A stretch of DNA of 64,000 nucleotides from Amia ocellicauda (GCF_036373705.1 NC_089851.1:53575312-53639311); one strand, 5' to 3'. Numbered from the stretch's first letter, positions 43,334 through 55,460 are shown. A program made the numbers and translations. Notes: a model not told the origin generated them from the letters alone.

Positions 43334-44030
43334 TATGATGTGCAGAAAATGGTGTGTTTCACCGATAAACATGATTATAACTTTCACAATGACTAATGTT
43401 ATTACACGGGCCGTATTATCAGCTATATTATATTCAGTAGGCTATAGCCTACCGCATAAACTGCAGGTCTGGCAGTCTGAGAAGAAAGTATTTATAGCTT
43501 ATTAAGTTTGAGAAGTTTACAGCTGAAATGCCATATATGCATTTAATTCAAATATTTAGTAACATATAAGAACTAATATGCAGGAAAAATTCACATACAC
43601 AGAAATTTACTTTTGAATTGCAAAATGGTGGTTCTAGTGTTAAGTCTCTAGCCAACTATAACTAAGACAATATAGATCTGCACATACAGGATGCAATATG
43701 GCAATTTGTATGTGTGTGTAGTTTGTCACATGTTATTAACAGTATGTGTTGATTTACATCCATACAACGTGCACCATAATGTCAGTGTCTCACAGTAGGT
43801 TATGGCTTTGGCAATAGGAACCCTGTAATGAAATACTCGTACTGAGGGACACAACCAGGGCAAATATATTCCTATTTTTAAGATGTGGAGACCTTCCTCC
43901 TTCCTGGGTCTGCTATGTAAGTTATACAAGCATGTGTGTGTCTTTCTTGACAATATCCCCTTTCAAAAGTGTAACTGAAGTTAATGTCAAATGTTCTTGT
44001 GTCTCTTGTCACCCTGTGTCTCTGCTCCAG
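43334..44030. other. unassigned sequence
   Basis: No gene or repeat recognised. Confidence 0.35.
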
Positions 44031-44220
44031 ATGCCCTCAGTCCGCCCATCCTCTCTGTGTCTGTGCAAGGAGAGATCGGTGAGTGTGAGTGTGAACCTGC
44101 CCCACTCACCGTAACAGAGAAGGTGTTGGCTCAAAATGTCTCAGTCTCCCATCCGTCCTCTCCACAACGACAATCTCCATTAGTTTGTACAGAGAGGATG
44201 AACCCACAGACCTAAAGGTA
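44031..44220 (+). other. possible exon fragment, receptor-like (speculative)
   Basis: After a TCTGCTCCAG acceptor-like site the frame reads DALSPPILSVSVQGEI, then either splices at GTGAGTGTG (44078) or reads on. A PP-xLSVSV pattern is common at the start of the second fibronectin domain of class II cytokine receptors. A shifted frame near 44165-44215 reads ISLYREDEPTDLK. With 37632-37735 it could be a decayed receptor gene, but evidence is weak. Confidence 0.2.
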
Positions 44221-44240
44221 CTACCTGAACCAGTCCTCCC

Positions 44241-45596
44241 TCAAACTGGCTGCCCCCCTCCTAGCTGTGCCCTTCTCTGGACATCCCCAATGTTCATAGA
44301 TCCCCTAAATCATTATGGTGGATCACATGGAGAGCTTCTAATTTTATGTATGTCCCAATAACATGCTCTGTGAAGTGTACAAGCAGTGCGGCACAATCTC
44401 CTGACACAGATCACTGGCACAGGATTTGAGATTGTGAGTTAATGGGGACGGTGTTTGACACATGATGCTGAGACTCAGCTGTGTAAGGAGTGTTGTTCAC
44501 GAGGGGAAGGGGAGAGGTGTGGGTGATACTTAAGTGTATGCATCCTTTGTTACTATAAACAATTATTGAAATAATTTTAGTTCATGAAATGTATAGTTAA
44601 TTAGGAAGAGTAATAACATTGTAAGACACAGTTGTTTGAGGCCAGGGGTGGCTTTGAAGTTGTCCAGGGTTTCCTCAATTTGCATAGCAACTTGTGAGCC
44701 AGAAGTCTTATGTAAGATATTATTTGTTAGCATAGAATTTCCCATAGAAAAATACATTCTATCTGGTTTGGTACAGGAAACAGACTTTGATGCAGTTCCC
44801 TAAAATTTGAAGGAGGCCCTGATGTGACTAATTACTTGAGCATGAGTACGATGTCCAGGGTACCTGTCCTCTGGTTGGCTCCTAGACAAATTCCAAAGAC
44901 CTCCACTTGTAAGTTACATTTCTATCACACACCCTTCTCATGGTGTCATGCTGCCAAAATGTGACTGGTTGAAATGAAATCTTATAAAACTAGGGACATT
45001 CAAAGAGAAGAGCATTCAAGAAGGAGAAGGAGATGATAACAAGAGAAGAGCAGGAGGAAGAGAGAGAGACACACACCCACTACCTGACCAGACTGACCTA
45101 AGCTCCCCTGTGAGGAGAAGAGGAGACATGAAGTATTATCTGTTTCTTTCTGTAATCCAGCAGACGCTTAATATTACTTATTTTCAGTAATATAATTTAA
45201 TGATATTAGTTTCCTATTTTCTTCACAAATAAATGATTGCACATCTTTGACTTGACCACATCTTCCCTCTAAAAAGAATCTTAAAAGAGAAACCAATTGA
45301 CCTATGAATTTTCAGTTACTTAGTTTCAACTACTTAGATTGACTGAAAAACCAAGCATATCAAATTCTCTTACAGGCAATACCACAGAAAAGCCTCACTC
45401 TGCCATCACGGCCCCAGCAAGAAGCCCAAATCAACCACTTGAAGCATTTGCTGCACAGAATGGCAATAAATCCACTGCACCAATATCCTATTATTGCGTT
45501 CCAGACCAAATCTGGGATTTATTACTTCCCCACTTTTTCATGCTAATCCCAGGGAGCACCTCCACTCCTCCTTTTTCTCTGCCTCTGCCTTTTCAG
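44241..45596. other. unassigned sequence upstream of the dynein exon
   Basis: A purine-rich block at 45003-45125 and TATAAAAC at about 44982 might be part of an LTR or promoter. I cannot place it. The frame 45339-45944 is mostly non-exonic apart from 45597-45773. Confidence 0.35.
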
Positions 45597-46067
45597 ATCC
45601 GAAGGACAGAGAGTAGCAAACTGTTCCAGAGTCAAATCAGGTGTCTGGTTGGAGATGTCCTCCTGGCCACTGGCTTCCTGTCCTACTTTGGGCCGTTCAA
45701 CCAGGAGTACAGGAACGGACTGCTGCAGCTGTGGAAGAGCCAGACGAGTGCCAACAACATCCCCTTCAGTGCGGTGTGTTTGTATTTAAGCTTTGTGTAT
45801 CACAGGACTGGTGTTAGCAGCACAGCAGTCCAGATTTCACAGCCTGTAGGCACATGGACATCAGACATCAGTGCTAGATGCTGGATATTGTGGGCCTGTT
45901 TTCCTAATTTGGATAGGAATTACACAGACACGTGTGTTGTGTGAATATATTATTGCTTTAAAAAGTTCTGTTACATCAGTGTGATTGTAATGGAGCACAC
46001 GATAACTGCTACACGATACTCCCATTCCTGGCAATACATTGTCTGTATTGAGTGAGAGTATAATATA

Positions 46068-47341
46068 CACTACCGTTCAAAAGTTTGGGGTGTGGTGGAA
46101 AAAAAAGCTTTGGAGTCGGGAGTTCTAGTCAGAATTTATTACGTGCACGGGAGGAACAGCGCAACACAGAACTCAAAGGAAATTAGGCTAGCATTACACT
46201 GTTCCTCAAAAGTTTTAAGACAGAACAAAGCTTTTATACCCCCTCTGGGATATACGCCCAAGGGGCCTTAACATTTTACAAACAGTGTAGTGAGAGCTTT
46301 TCTTCTTCAAGATCCATTTTACCCTATACAAATCTCCCACTTTACCACCACCAAAGCACCCCCAGACCATCTAGACCATCACATTGCCTCCACCATGATT
46401 GCCTCCACAGATGGCGTCAGGCACTCCTCCCGCATCTTTTAATTTGGTCTGCGTCTCACAAATATTCTTGTTTGTGATCCGAACACCTCAAACTTAGATT
46501 CGTCCATCCATAACACTTTTTTCCAATCTTCCTCTGTCCAGTGTCTATGTTCTTTTGGCCATCTTAATCTTTTCTTTTTATTGGCCTGTCGGAGATATGG
46601 CCTTCTCTTTGCTGCCTAGAAGGCCAGCATCCCAGAGTCGCATCTTCACTGTTGACATTGAGACGTGTTTTGCGGGTACTATTTAATGAAGCTGCCCATT
46701 GAGGCCTGTGTGGTGTCTGTTTCTCAAACTAGACACACTAATGTATTTGTCGTCTTGCTCAGTTGTGCACCGGGGCCACCCACTCCTCTTTCTATTCTGG
46801 CTAGAGCCAGTTTGCGCTGTTCTGTGAAGGGAGTAGTACACAGTGTTGTACGAGATCTTCAGTTTCTTCAATTTCTCACATGGAATAGCCTTTATTTCTC
46901 AGAACAAGAATAGACTGATGAGTTTCAGAAGAAAGTTTTGTTTCTGGTTTTTGAGCCTGTAATCGAACCCACAATTGCTGATGAACTAGTCTAAAGAAGG
47001 CCAGCTTTATTGCTTCTTTAATCAGCACAACAGTTTGCAAATACAAATGCAAAAGGGTTTTCTAATGATCAATTAGCCTTTTAAAATGATAAACTTGGAT
47101 TATCAAACTCAACGTGCCATTGGAACACAGGACTGATGGTTTCTGATAATGGGTCTCTGTATGCCTATATAGAGATTTCATTACAAATCAGCCATTTCCA
47201 GCTACAATAGTCATTTACAACATTAACAATGTCTCCACTGTATTTCTGATCAATTTGATGTTATTTTAATGGACAAAAAATGTGCATTTCTTTCCAAAAC
47301 AAGGACATTTGTAATTGACCACAAACATTTGAATGGTATTG
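46068..47341 (-). mobile_element. Tc1-like DNA transposon relic, minus strand
   Basis: Flanked by TA (46066-46067 and 47342-47343). The left TIR reads CACTACCGTTCAAAAGTTTG; the right end CATTTGAATGGTATTG is a decayed complement. Minus-strand pieces give a helix-turn-helix segment (MKKLKISYNTVYYSLHRTAQ, 46871-46810) and a catalytic start with the first Asp (about 46500). The second half of the transposase is replaced by unrelated sequence at 46085-46330. Confidence 0.75.
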
Positions 47342-47880
47342 TATGTGTGGTTTCTTTAGACAACCAATTAACTTCTTTTATGTTTTAAGGTACTTTTAAT
47401 GTATAGAAGAGGTCCTGACTGGCCATGACTGTAGGAATAGTGCTCCCATTAACACAGAAATGTGTTGGCTTAATAGAGTCCTGATTAAACAATAAGAAAT
47501 GCAGAGGTGCCGCAGATGTCTTTAAACACTTTTTGACTCTCTCATCTAAACCTTGTTGTTTGAAGTCACTATAAAAATCAGGACTTGTATGTATAAATGT
47601 ATTTATATTTTTATTTAAAATTGATGACACATTCCCATTCTTTTTGATCATTTTTGGTGATTTTCGCGTGGGGTACCATGTGCATGTTATAGGAGCTCAG
47701 TCTCATCCGCATGCTGGTGGACAAGGCCACCATTGGAGAGTGGAACCTGCAGGGGCTGCCCAGCGATGACCTGTCCATACAGAATGGCATCATTGTCACC
47801 AAGGCCTCCCGCTTCTCATTGACCCCCAGGGCCAGGGCAAGATCTGGATTAAATTCAGGGAGAAGGAAAATGAGCTGCAG

Positions 47881-48419
47881 GTAACATGTATGTGCGTTTG
47901 TGCGTGTTTATGTCTGTCCTCCTGTGGTGCTTGTTGCTCCAGACCTTTTAATTATTTCAGTTTCACATGTGGATCATTACAGAGTAAGTTGAGCAGTTGC
48001 TGTCTGATCCTCCTAAATAAAAAAGGAAAACAAGAATAAGGAAAAAATACATAATATAAGCAAGCATAATTAAAAAATCCTAGTCATGAACACAAATACA
48101 TTCTTGTAGGCAGTTTACATGAAGATGAATCATGAGCTGACATGTTTAATCTACATGTTTAATCGTGAGCAAACAAACAGAAGTTAAAACAAACTGAAAT
48201 TGCATTTTAATCAGTGATGTCACGTGAGTCTTAATGCTTTAAAAAATAAAATGAAATTATTTATAAATAATCCATTTATAATGCAGTCTGTTCAACAGAG
48301 GAGGAAGGAACCCCTTGAGTTGAATGTCACTGAGTGAATGCACAGCTTTTTAAGAATTCATTTATTTAACTAAAACTAGAAAACTAAAAACAAACCAAAT
48401 TGTTTGAGCCATGTGTGTA

Positions 48420-48453
<34 letters not shown>

Positions 48454-48899
48454 CATACATACATATAAAACTTAGGAAAGATGGATTGACCCTAGGAATG
48501 GAGTAATGTAATCAAATGAGTTGCTTTCAGTCATTGCACTGTTTTAGGAAAAACACAGAATCCACTGTTGAAGCCGGGCACTGCCAGGTCACTTTTACAA
48601 CGTATTTATTCTGAAGTGAATGCATGTCTAATGGAATTCATATCAATGCTGTAAAAGGGTTATTTGGGGAATGTGTGGTTTGCAAGGACCTGAATTAGAG
48701 GATTCGCTGTTATTTACAGGTTTGGGTGTTCATTAAAACAGCATTGAGCTTATGTGATATCTCTGTGCCCCATGAAGCCTTCATCATATTTTACTTCCAG
48801 TCCACAAGTCCGTCATGAAATGTTGCCAGGAGGCACAGCACCAACCCAGGGGTCCCTGTGAGTTTATCTTCTTCTTAATATCACACCTGTGGGACAGGT
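47881..48899. other. unassigned intronic sequence with TA/TG microsatellite
   Basis: A (TA)n/(CATA)n tract lies at about 48415-48466. No gene seen. Confidence 0.45.
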
Positions 48900-49488
48900 A
48901 CAGGATGGCAACAACAACTGCCCGAGTTACACCAGAAACACACAATCCCTCCATCAGTGCTCAGACTGGCAGTGACAGACTAAGAGAGGCTGGACTGAGG
49001 GCTTGTAGGCCTGTTGTAAGCCAAGTCCTTACCAGACATCACTGGCAACAACGTCGCCTATGGGCACAAACCCACCTTTGCTGGACATGATTTCCTGCAG
49101 GACAGGAATGTCAGTGTTCTGTCATGGCCAGCAAAAAGCCCGGATCTCAATCCCATTGAGCACGTCTGGGACCTGTTGGATTGGAGGATGAGGGCTAGGG
49201 CCATTCCCCCTAGAAATGTCCAGGAACTTGCAAGTGCCTTGGTGGAAGAGTGGGGTAACATCTCACAGCAAGAACTGTCAAATCTGGTGCAGTTCATGAG
49301 GAGGAGATGCACTGCAGTACTTAATACAGCTGGTGGCCACACCAGATTCTGACTGTAACTTGCACATGTCTGTGAAACTTGTTCAGCTTATGTCTAGTTG
49401 TTGAATCTTTTTATGTTCATACAAATATTTACACGTTAAGTTTGTTGAAAATAAAAGCAGTTGAAAGTTTATTTTTTGGCTGAGTATA
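48900..49488 (+). mobile_element. second Tc1-like family, internally deleted
   Basis: ATTTARVTPETHNPSISAQT near 48915 is an N-terminal DNA-binding segment. After a deletion near 49060, SPDLNPIEHVWDLLDWRMR (catalytic Glu) and the C-terminal end VQFMRRRCTAVLNTAGGHTR follow, with stop at 49351. The terminal region ends TTTGGCTGAGTA near 49487. The Asp-containing core is missing. Confidence 0.75.
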
Positions 49489-49665
49489 TATATATGTTTA
49501 GGAAATGCAAAAGTCAGGTTTCAGTGCAAAGGTGATTTATTAAACCCAGGGAATGTGCTCAAACCAGAAGGACATAAAAAAATGTAAGCAATACCCTAGC
49601 TCTTCTCGAGCCAAACTAAACGTGAAATTTGTAAGACAAACAGCAGCCATACAGTCTGTGATTTA

Positions 49666-50885
49666 CACTCACCTAAAGGATTATTAGGAACACCTGTTCA
49701 ATTTCTCATTAATGCAATTATCTAACCAACCAATCACATGGCAGTTGCTTCAATGCATTTAGGGGCATGGTCCTGGTCAAAACAATCTCCTGAACTCCAA
49801 ACTAAATGTCTGAATGGGAAAGAAAGGTGATGTAAGCAATTTTGAGCGTGGCATGGTTGTTGGTGCCAGACGGGCCGGTCTGAGTATTTCACAATCTGCT
49901 CAGTTACTGGGATTTTCACGCACAACCATTTCTAGGGTTTACAAAGAATGGTGTGAAAAGGGAAAAACATCCAGTATGCGGCAGTATTGTGGGCGAAAAT
50001 GCCTTGTTGATGCTAGAGGTCAGAGGAGAATGCGCCGACTGATTCAAGCTGATAGAAGAGCAACTTTGACTGAAATAACCACTCGTTACAACCGAGGTAT
50101 GCAGCAAAGCATTTGTGAAGCCACAACACGTACAACCTTGAGGCGGATGGGCTACAACAGCAGAAGACCCCACCGGGTACCACTCATCTCCACTACAAAT
50201 AGGAAAAAGAGGCTACAATTTGTACAAGCTCACCAAAATTGGACAGTTGAAGACTGGAAAAATGTTGCCTGGTCTGATGAGTCTCGATTTCTGTTGAGAC
50301 ATTCAGATGGTAGAGTCAGAATTTGGCGTAAACAGAATGAGAACATGGATCCATCATGCCTTGTTACCACTGTGCAGGCTGGTGGTGGTGGTGGTGTAAT
50401 GGTGTGGGGGATGTTTTCTTGGCACACTTTAGGCCCCTTAGTGCCCATTGGGCATCGTTTAAATGCCATGGCCTACCTTAGCATTGTTTCTGACCATGTC
50501 CATCCCTTTATGACCACCATGTACCCATCCTCTGATGGCTACTTCCAGCAGGATAATGCACCATGTCACAAAGGTCGAATCATTTCAAATTGGTTTCTTG
50601 AACATGACAATGAGTTCACTGTACTAAACTGGCCCCCACAGTCACCTGATCTCAACCCAATAGAGCATCTTTGGGATGTGGTGGAACGGGAGCTTCGTGC
50701 CCTGGATGTGCATCCCACAAATCTCCATCAACTGCAAGATGCTATCCTATCAATATGGGCCAACATTTCTAAAGAATGCTTTCAGCACCTTGTTGAATCA
50801 ATGCCACATAGAATTAAGGCAATTCTGAAGGCGAAAGGGGGTCAAACACAGTATTAGTATGGTGTTCCTAATAATTCTTTAGGTG
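49666..50885 (+). mobile_element. full-length Tc1/mariner transposon, DD36E type (Incomer-like)
   Basis: 1.22 kb, bounded by TA (49664-49665 and 50886-50887). The left TIR is CACTCACCTAAAGGATTATT then AGGAACACC; the right end GGTGTTCCTAATAATTCTTT then AGGTG is its complement with one mismatch and four bases lost at the tip. One uninterrupted transposase frame lies inside. Length, short TIRs and D-to-E spacing fit the Incomer (DD36E) family described in animals. It lies in an intron position of the dynein pseudogene. Confidence 0.88.
49814..50857 (+). CDS. DD36E transposase, intact 347 aa
   Basis: It would bind the element's TIRs in the nucleus and move it by cut-and-paste into TA sites. The start ATG (MGKKGDVSNFERGMVVGARR) is followed by a paired-like helix-turn-helix: ISQSAQLLGFSRTTISRVYK at residues ~25-44 and a second HTH near 65-120 (TEITTRYN, TTRTTLRRMGY). 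Catalytic residues are Asp in NVAWSDESRF (~155), Asp in GYFQQDNAPCH (~245) and Glu in DLNPIEHLWD (~282), with 36 residues between the last two. Full length for the family, with no stop or frameshift. Expression is unknown. The ~148-bp 5' UTR and 28-bp 3' segment are typical. Confidence 0.9.
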   Translation: MGKKGDVSNFERGMVVGARRAGLSISQSAQLLGFSRTTISRVYKEWCEKGKTSSMRQYCGRKCLVDARGQRRMRRLIQADRRATLTEITTRYNRGMQQSICEATTRTTLRRMGYNSRRPHRVPLISTTNRKKRLQFVQAHQNWTVEDWKNVAWSDESRFLLRHSDGRVRIWRKQNENMDPSCLVTTVQAGGGGGVMVWGMFSWHTLGPLVPIGHRLNAMAYLSIVSDHVHPFMTTMYPSSDGYFQQDNAPCHKGRIISNWFLEHDNEFTVLNWPPQSPDLNPIEHLWDVVERELRALDVHPTNLHQLQDAILSIWANISKECFQHLVESMPHRIKAILKAKGGQTQY

Positions 50886-52259
50886 TAGTCCTGTGAAAAA
50901 TCTGCGCATTCGCAAAAGTCCACAGACTTTCAGACCGAATGAATACATATTTTTCACAAGATGCTAATGCAAAAAGTTACAGAAGAGTTGCAGGAGGGAA
51001 TCTCAACAATACAACAGTCTCACTCATATATGAGTAGATGAAAAAATCAATACATATAAACCAAAGCCACCATTGATGACAGCTGTGTAGTTATTATTAT
51101 TATTAATTTATTGGCAGATGCCCTTATTTAGGCATAATGTATTAGCGGGTGGATCAATGCTGATGTGAATGTTTGCTGATGTTTGCTTATGTGAATGACA
51201 GATAAGTGCAAATATGTTATTCAGCATCTACTTAAGTATATATAGCACAGTGGATTAATTAAACAATTTGACCCACCGGCTATACAGCAAACTAAAAAAC
51301 TGTACATCGTAGTGGTTACAATTCTATTGCGTGTGTAGGAGGTTTTGATTAAATCCCAGCCATGGACATGGTATTGTGATATAAATGCCTTTATTGTAAT
51401 GTGATTTTTTTATTATCATCTTCTGTAACGGAACAGTGATCACTACCAAATATATCATTGTAATATTGCTCGATGGCATTTTCATTTGTTTTGAAAACTC
51501 TGCTATATTAGCAATCTACTGTTAGCCAGAGGCAATAAAAGTTTTGCGCAGTGTCTCAATGGGCAGTACTTCACCTGAGAGTAGAGCTCTGCGGTACAGC
51601 GCACCTGTGCACTCATCATATCCTCTCGTACTTTAGCCACACTGACAGTCATTGCAAGAAACCAGTGTTAAATGTTTAAACATACATGTTAAATATGTGA
51701 TTGTAGATTTACACTTTTATCATTGTTTAATTTGCATGAAACTGAAGAAACTGATGCTATAGAAGAGAAAGTGAAATTACTATATGTATTTAATGTTCAT
51801 GGATCTCAGGTTGATTATGGACCTGTTTGATTGCCATAGTGTGTCTTGTGTTCATGTTTATTATTAGAACATGTTTAGATAGGTACCTTATATGTGTAGT
51901 TTAGATTAAACAAAGGTTTCGTTTTGTTTTCAGTTTCTGTCCGTCCATTTTAATTTGAGCACTGCGCACCGTAAATATAATAAATCATCTTTTTACACAC
52001 CGTAACCCTGCTTGTGTTTCCTGAGCCCTGGCAGTGTGGGGAAACCCCCCACTGTGCTCCTGAGGGGAGGCTTTAGAGAGGCAGTTACGTCCCTGATATA
52101 AAGACAATTCTATGTAATGTAATTCCAGTAGAACTGAGATTTCCATAGTGTTTTCTCAAAGGGAAGACCTGTTCACTGATGAACGTGTGACAGATCTGCA
52201 TCCACAATGCTTCCATTCCCTGTGCCCTGCCCCAGTTTCATACTTGCTGTATTCCCCAG
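50886..52259. other. mostly unassigned intronic sequence; L2/SINE tail and LTR-like piece
   Basis: 51088-51128 is an inverted L2/SINE 3' tail (complement of GGGCATCTGCCAATAAAT). 51860-52070, with AATATAATAAATCATC and CCTGAGCCCTGGCAGTGTGG, resembles the polyadenylation and U5 end of an LTR, but no boundaries are clear. Confidence 0.4.
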
Positions 52260-52421
52260 GTCAAAGTGGGAGACAAAGAGGTGGACGTGATGAAGGGCTT
52301 CACTCTGTACATTACCACCAAACTGGCCAATCCAGCCTACACCCCCGAGATCAGCGCCAAGACTGCCGTCATCAACTTCAGTGTCACAATGCAGGGTCTC
52401 GAGGACCAGCTGCTGGGCAGC

Positions 52422-53579
52422 TACCAGCACAACAGCAGGGGTTCTGGAGCTTCAATAAGCCTGTTATGAGCTATGATTCACGCAGTTCCTGTGGGCCTCC
52501 ACATTGTCTATTCTGCACAGTCAACAGCAGCAGGACTTTGGAAAAGGACAATAGCTGAAGTATGACTCATCAGATGAGACGAAATGTGACTTGTTTACCT
52601 TGAGATTCATGTGACTCCTTATTGTAATTTCATATCTATGAGGTTTCATTGTTGATCGTGTTACAGTACTAATTCTCCAGGGGGCTGGTTGCTCCATTTG
52701 TTTTGGTGATTATCAGGTTTGAATTACAGTATTCAAAGACAAGAATAGTGGTTCACATCTGTCCCCTTCTTCAAGCCAAAGACAGAATGTAGCAGCATGG
52801 CGGCTTGCAATGTAGGTTACAACTCCTTGGTGGCAGAAGACAAATCACAGGTGTTATAATCACAGCAATACTACGGATTTAAGTTATTGAAGGTTTCCAG
52901 AGCAGAAATTGATTTGTATCTCCTCTGGGGAGCAAAACATGAGTGGAGCTTTGTTCAGACCAAGATGTTCTCCAGCATGGGTGTGCCTTCTTCTCCTCCA
53001 ACTACCATTTCTGATACCTGTGCTGCTCATTTCCTCCAAGAAAACCCTGGGGTTGTTAAGGGAAATAGACCCTACTGATATTCTATTTTCTTTTACTTAC
53101 AAATTCTCCCAACAAGTTTCAGATATTTATTAAAGGTCAGCACAGTCGTCCTTTTTTTTTCTGACCAAGTGATATATTTGCTCATTAGTGCACTTATACT
53201 AGGCTTTAAGAAGTTGATTTTAGGGAGAAGCCAACAGGAATCTTAACTTAAGCCTTTATATGCAAACTGACCACAGAGCCTTGCCGAACATCAGTGCAGT
53301 GTCCATGGTTTCTCCCCTTGTTGTATTTACTCATAAGCATAATTATTAGGAGTGGTTTGATCGGGTCAGTCCAGCTGGGAACCATCATTTTTTGAAGGAA
53401 AGTGTGGTACATTGATTTACAAACCTTCACCAAAGATCAGCCAAGGCACCCTCATTGTCATGCAAAATGGCATGTTTGTTTGTTAGCAGATTCGTGGCTG
53501 TACTTCTCGTTTCTCTAAGAAAATGCTGAGACTGATAAGAGAAAAGTGGGCTATTGGATATTACTGGTATTTTCATATG
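52422..53579. other. unassigned intronic sequence
   Basis: No gene or repeat recognised. Confidence 0.35.
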
Positions 53580-54152
53580 TCTTGACCACACTGCACCAAG
53601 CTACCTTCAGTCACTCGTCTCTCCATACATCCCCTCCAGACCACTGCACTCCTCCAGTGCCAGAAGGCTAACTCTGCCTCCTCTCCACTCCCCTTCCTCC
53701 AGAGCCGCTCCTTCTCATCCCTGGCCCCTAAGTGGTGGAACGACCTGCCCACCGAAGTCAATACAGCAGAGTCCTTGACCTCATTCTGTTGCTTACTCAA
53801 GACGCATCTATTCCGACAGCACTTGTAATATTAGTCCTCTGTCCCTGCTAGATAGCACTTCAGCTTTACTATGCTCCTTGTGTTCTTGATTGTTTTCCTC
53901 CTTGCTCCCTTTCCCGTAGCCCTCGTCTGTAACCCTACATCTTGAAAGCACTTAGCTTTCACCGTCCAGGATGTAGGAAGTCTCTTACTGTACTTGTGTA
54001 AATTGTAAATTGGAATTTGTAAAATGTATTATTTTGAATTGCTTTTTTAGCTAAGCTAAATTTGTAATGATTGATGCCTTGTACTTTGTTTGCACTTATG
54101 TTGTAAGTCGCCCTGGATAAGGGCGTCTGCCAAGAAATAAAAATAATAATAA
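53580..54152 (+). mobile_element. L2-type LINE 3' fragment
   Basis: Encodes the last part of an L2 ORF2 in broken frames (SLAPKWWNDLPTEVN near 53715-53760) and ends with the tail GTAAGTCGCCCTGGATAAGG then GCGTCTGCCAAGAAATAAA and (AAT)n. This tail is shared with fish SINEs. The 5' part is absent. Confidence 0.8.
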
Positions 54153-54705
54153 TAATATGCTTAGTTTACTTACAGATTAATTGTGATGCGTAAGAATAAC
54201 AAGAAACTGTGAATTTGAAAAAGTAGTGGGGTTTCTTTTTCCATGATTAAGTTGGTGCCTAATAAAAGGTCATTTTACTTTAATTAGGATGAGAAAAACA
54301 GGTGTAACAAAGGAGACACCGAAGAAAACAGAACCACAAACAAAAATAAAAATAAGCAAGCACCAGACACACCCCCAGCTCCTTTGTTTTTACCTCCCCT
54401 AAGGACCAACCTCAAATCATCCAGCATGACCCCTATTATGTGCTGAAGAAAGCCTCCACAATCAGCCGCACACCAATCAGTGATCAGTATTCCAAAATGT
54501 AGTACTATCTAATTGCAGCACATTGAAATGACAGACATACTTAATGTAAATGATGTTATCTCATAAAAAATAATGGAGGACTGTGAGAACATCGGTCCCA
54601 GAGCAATCTAACACATATCCAAACAGTTGATAAATCACTTGGCAACATCAAAATCTACCCATTCTGTATTATTTTCTTTCATTTTCTTTTCTCTCTCTCT
54701 TATAG
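54153..54705. other. unassigned intronic sequence
   Basis: Nothing recognised; it ends in a C/T-rich acceptor tract for the next dynein exon. Confidence 0.35.
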
Positions 54706-55460
54706 GAGCTGCAATCTGAGAGTGAAGCTGCTAGAGGAGGTGACGTCCAACAAGAGGAGAATGCAGGAGCTGGAGGACAACCCCCTATTCCAGCACTGAA
54801 GGGTCCCTGGTGGAGGATGAGTCTCTGATTTGAGGTCCTCAGAGTCCCCAAGACCACTGCAGAGGAGGTGAAGGGGCAGCAGGCCAGACAGAATTTGGAA
54901 AATGAAGAAGAAGAAGAAGAAGAAGAAAGCAAGCAAGGGGATAATTCAGCTGAGTAGAGAGCCAATGGGCTAATATTAGAATTCCCAGAATAAATTCATC
55001 CCAAGGGTGTTTATTACAAATCACTGAGGAGGAACTCAAAATCTCTCCTGGGCACTTTTGTAGGAAAGGAGAAGCATATGAACACATGAGCCCAGTTTCC
55101 AGTGCTGTCTGCTATAAGGACGTTTGGCTCTGCTGTGTCCCCAGGTCAGGAAGAAACTCACAGTTTCAGTACAGCCCGAGAGGAGGACCGCCCAGTGGCC
55201 GGCCGGGACAGCATCCTGTGCTTCCTCACTGTATAGATGAGCCTGGTCAATCTCATGTACCTGGGGCTCTAACACATCTCCATGGATCATCTCCAAGCAC
55301 ATCGCCAACATCATCGAATACCTGACCCACGAGGTGTTCCGCTACACGGCACGCAGCCTCTATGAGGATCACAAGTTCCTCTTCACCCTCCTTATGGCCC
55401 TGAAGATCGACCTGGGGGCCAGGAAGATCTCCCACAGCGAGTTCCAGACAATCATCAAAG

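Larger units (their letters stand above)
45597..55460 (+). pseudogene. dynein axonemal heavy chain pseudogene (DNAH5/DNAH8-like), AAA5-linker to AAA6 region
   Basis: Outer-arm dynein heavy chains are ~4600-residue ciliary motors. Only about 300 codons from the AAA5 region onward survive. Exons: 45597-45773 (LVGDVLLATGFLSYFGPFNQ); 47693-47880 ([20 protein letters not shown]); 52260-52421 ([19 protein letters not shown]); 54706-~54900 (LLEEVTSNKRRMQELEDN); and 55145-55460 (EDRPVAGRDSIL, then [20 protein letters not shown]). Breaks: a frameshift near 47815, a missing donor after 52421, frameshifts and stops near 54800-54840, and in-frame TAG at 55234-55236. Exons normally lying between 47880 and 52260, and all downstream of 55460, are not seen. 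Introns are full of transposons. A partial duplicate that decayed is the simplest reading. Confidence 0.8.

Noticed and set aside
45339..45944. 201-aa single-exon gene
   Set aside because: Only 45597-45773 has homology (dynein); the rest is intron read through on both sides of good splice sites.
53550..53800. 74-aa Ser/Pro-rich plus-strand and 75-aa minus-strand genes
   Set aside because: Both lie in the L2 LINE 3' end and are remnants or antisense of its ORF2.
54669..55087. Ser/Phe-rich minus-strand proteins
   Set aside because: Antisense of the dynein exon and a GAA repeat at 54900-54930.
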